This document shows positions 63,492 through 64,000 of a stretch of 64,000 nucleotides of DNA, in pieces. The stretch covers positions 2,170,001 through 2,234,000 of the forward strand of contig CP102405.1 in NCBI GenBank assembly GCA_024628785.1. The letters are read 5' to 3'. The notes under the pieces were generated by a model. It was not told where the DNA came from and did not search any database. It worked only from the letters and a program-made list of their open reading frames with translations. A program made the translations under genes and the position numbers. Source of the DNA: Fusobacteria bacterium ZRK30. Its GTDB lineage: Bacteria > Fusobacteriota > Fusobacteriia > Fusobacteriales > Fusobacteriaceae. Each line of letters starts with the position of its first letter. The stretch's first letter is position 1.

Positions 63492-63890
63492 TTGCAAGGC
63501 GAAGGAATCAAAATAATTGTTCCATCTTCTTTAAAAAATCTTTCTTTAATCAGAGCCCTTGTAAAAACATATTTAATTGCAGAATCTGTATCTAAAAAAG
63601 ATATTCTTAGACTTCTGACTGTTATAGATGAACTGGCAACCAATGCAATCGAACATGGATACAACTATCATAATGGAGAGATCTCTTTCTTTATGATAAA
63701 GGAAGGCAACTTCGTAAAAATTACTGTAGAAGATTTTGGAGCTGGATTCAACAGATTAAAAGAAAGTAAGTCTGAAGGGGGCATGGGATTAAATATAGTT
63801 AGGGGTCTTGTAGACAATCTAGAGATTAAACCTAAGAAAGTTGGAACGAAGTTTGAAATATTAAAAGAAGTTGAGGAGGAAACAAAATAA
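63492..63890 (+). CDS. RsbW/SpoIIAB-like serine kinase (anti-sigma type)
   Basis: About 132 residues of a GHKL ATPase: N box DELATNAIEHGYNYH near 45, G1 box VEDFGAGFN near 80, G2 box GGMGLNIVRGLVD near 95. Such kinases phosphorylate STAS antagonists and bind sigma factors. A TTG start at 63492 with AGAGGGTGA upstream is preferred; an ATG at 63474 in the same frame is possible but lacks a ribosome-binding site. The STAS gene follows with a TAATG overlap. Confidence 0.85.
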   Translation: MQGEGIKIIVPSSLKNLSLIRALVKTYLIAESVSKKDILRLLTVIDELATNAIEHGYNYHNGEISFFMIKEGNFVKITVEDFGAGFNRLKESKSEGGMGLNIVRGLVDNLEIKPKKVGTKFEILKEVEEETK

Positions 63891-64000
63891 TGAACTCTAA
63901 TTTTGAATTAATCGAAAAGGACATTAATGGAATAAAGGTAATTAAAATCACAGGTGAACTTGATGCTATGGTAGCTCCTAAGTTAAAGGAGAGACTGGCT
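63890..64000 (+). CDS. STAS-domain anti-anti-sigma factor (partial)
   Basis: Thirty-seven codons to the window edge: MNSNFELIEKDINGIKVIKI then TGELDAMVAPKLKERLA. The pattern G-x-L-D-A-x-x-A-P-x-L matches the N-terminal half of RsbV/SpoIIAA STAS proteins; the phosphorylatable Ser would lie beyond the edge. It is the likely partner of the preceding kinase and the natural type of substrate for a SpoIIE phosphatase. RBS GAGGAGGA. Confidence 0.88.
   Translation, partial: MNSNFELIEKDINGIKVIKITGELDAMVAPKLKERLA

Overview
The window looks like a chromosomal segment of a member of the Fusobacteriota. The DNA is AT-rich and the cell is clearly diderm: Kdo transferase WaaA, TolC, a TonB-type protein, beta-barrel proteins and lipoproteins with lipobox cysteines. 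Several gene orders and proteins are nevertheless of Firmicutes type: rplU-prp-rpmA-obg with a cleavable L27 N-terminus, trmFO-xerC-hslV, and partner-switching regulators (SpoIIE-type phosphatase, RsbW-like kinase, STAS protein). The outer-membrane signal peptides (MNKK(L/I)LLLAGILALGATTFAA) are of fusobacterial style. The genus cannot be fixed from this alone; a marine or anaerobic Psychrilyobacter/Ilyobacter/Propionigenium-like organism is a guess.

Layout. 1-7.4 kb: start of tpiA, a GH13-like lipoprotein with an altered active site, a small-ORF/yraN/Zn-ribbon/comF operon, rnhB, rluD and a YeiH-type exporter. 7.4-12.4 kb: an HD-GYP protein, then a cobalamin riboswitch followed by a BtuF-like protein, cobQ and a tonB-like gene. 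12.5-15.1 kb: an amino-acid ABC transporter behind a leader peptide with five consecutive His codons and a terminator/antiterminator, that is, a histidine attenuator. 15.1-23 kb: a Cys-rich protein, sfsA, glyA, an ECF sigma/anti-sigma envelope module, ispG and an ankyrin lipoprotein. 23-31 kb: typA, rarA, secG, then a secreted M6-like protease with two exported partners. 31-39 kb: a MacAB/TolC-like export set next to a polysaccharide-regulation operon (two BY-kinases, Wzz, PHP phosphatase). That operon starts with a c-di-GMP-I riboswitch, and its first kinase is readable only through a -1 shift at an A-AAA-AAG site. 39-55 kb: purA, trmB, waaA, a DMT transporter, a YibQ-like protein, cmk, hslV, xerC, trmFO, yqhQ and a sensory [FeFe]-hydrogenase linked to a phosphatase. 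55-64 kb: rplU-prp-rpmA-obg, two duplicated porin-like/lipoprotein pairs, miaA, a lipoprotein, and an RsbW/STAS pair running off the end.

Two layers cut across the genes. Many intergenic regions, especially between 20 and 52 kb, carry fold-back repeats built from CAC-spaced motifs such as GTCACGAATTACAC with an inverted partner GTGTAATTCGTGAC; two broken GxxExxY genes lie among them. Separately, two ~150-nt copies of another element end (minus strand) in the same intrinsic terminator and look like paired structured RNAs.

The best candidates for new biology are the histidine attenuator on a transporter in this phylum, the riboswitch plus slippery-site control of the capsule kinase, the repeat/GxxExxY family, and a possible H2-sensing partner-switching route.
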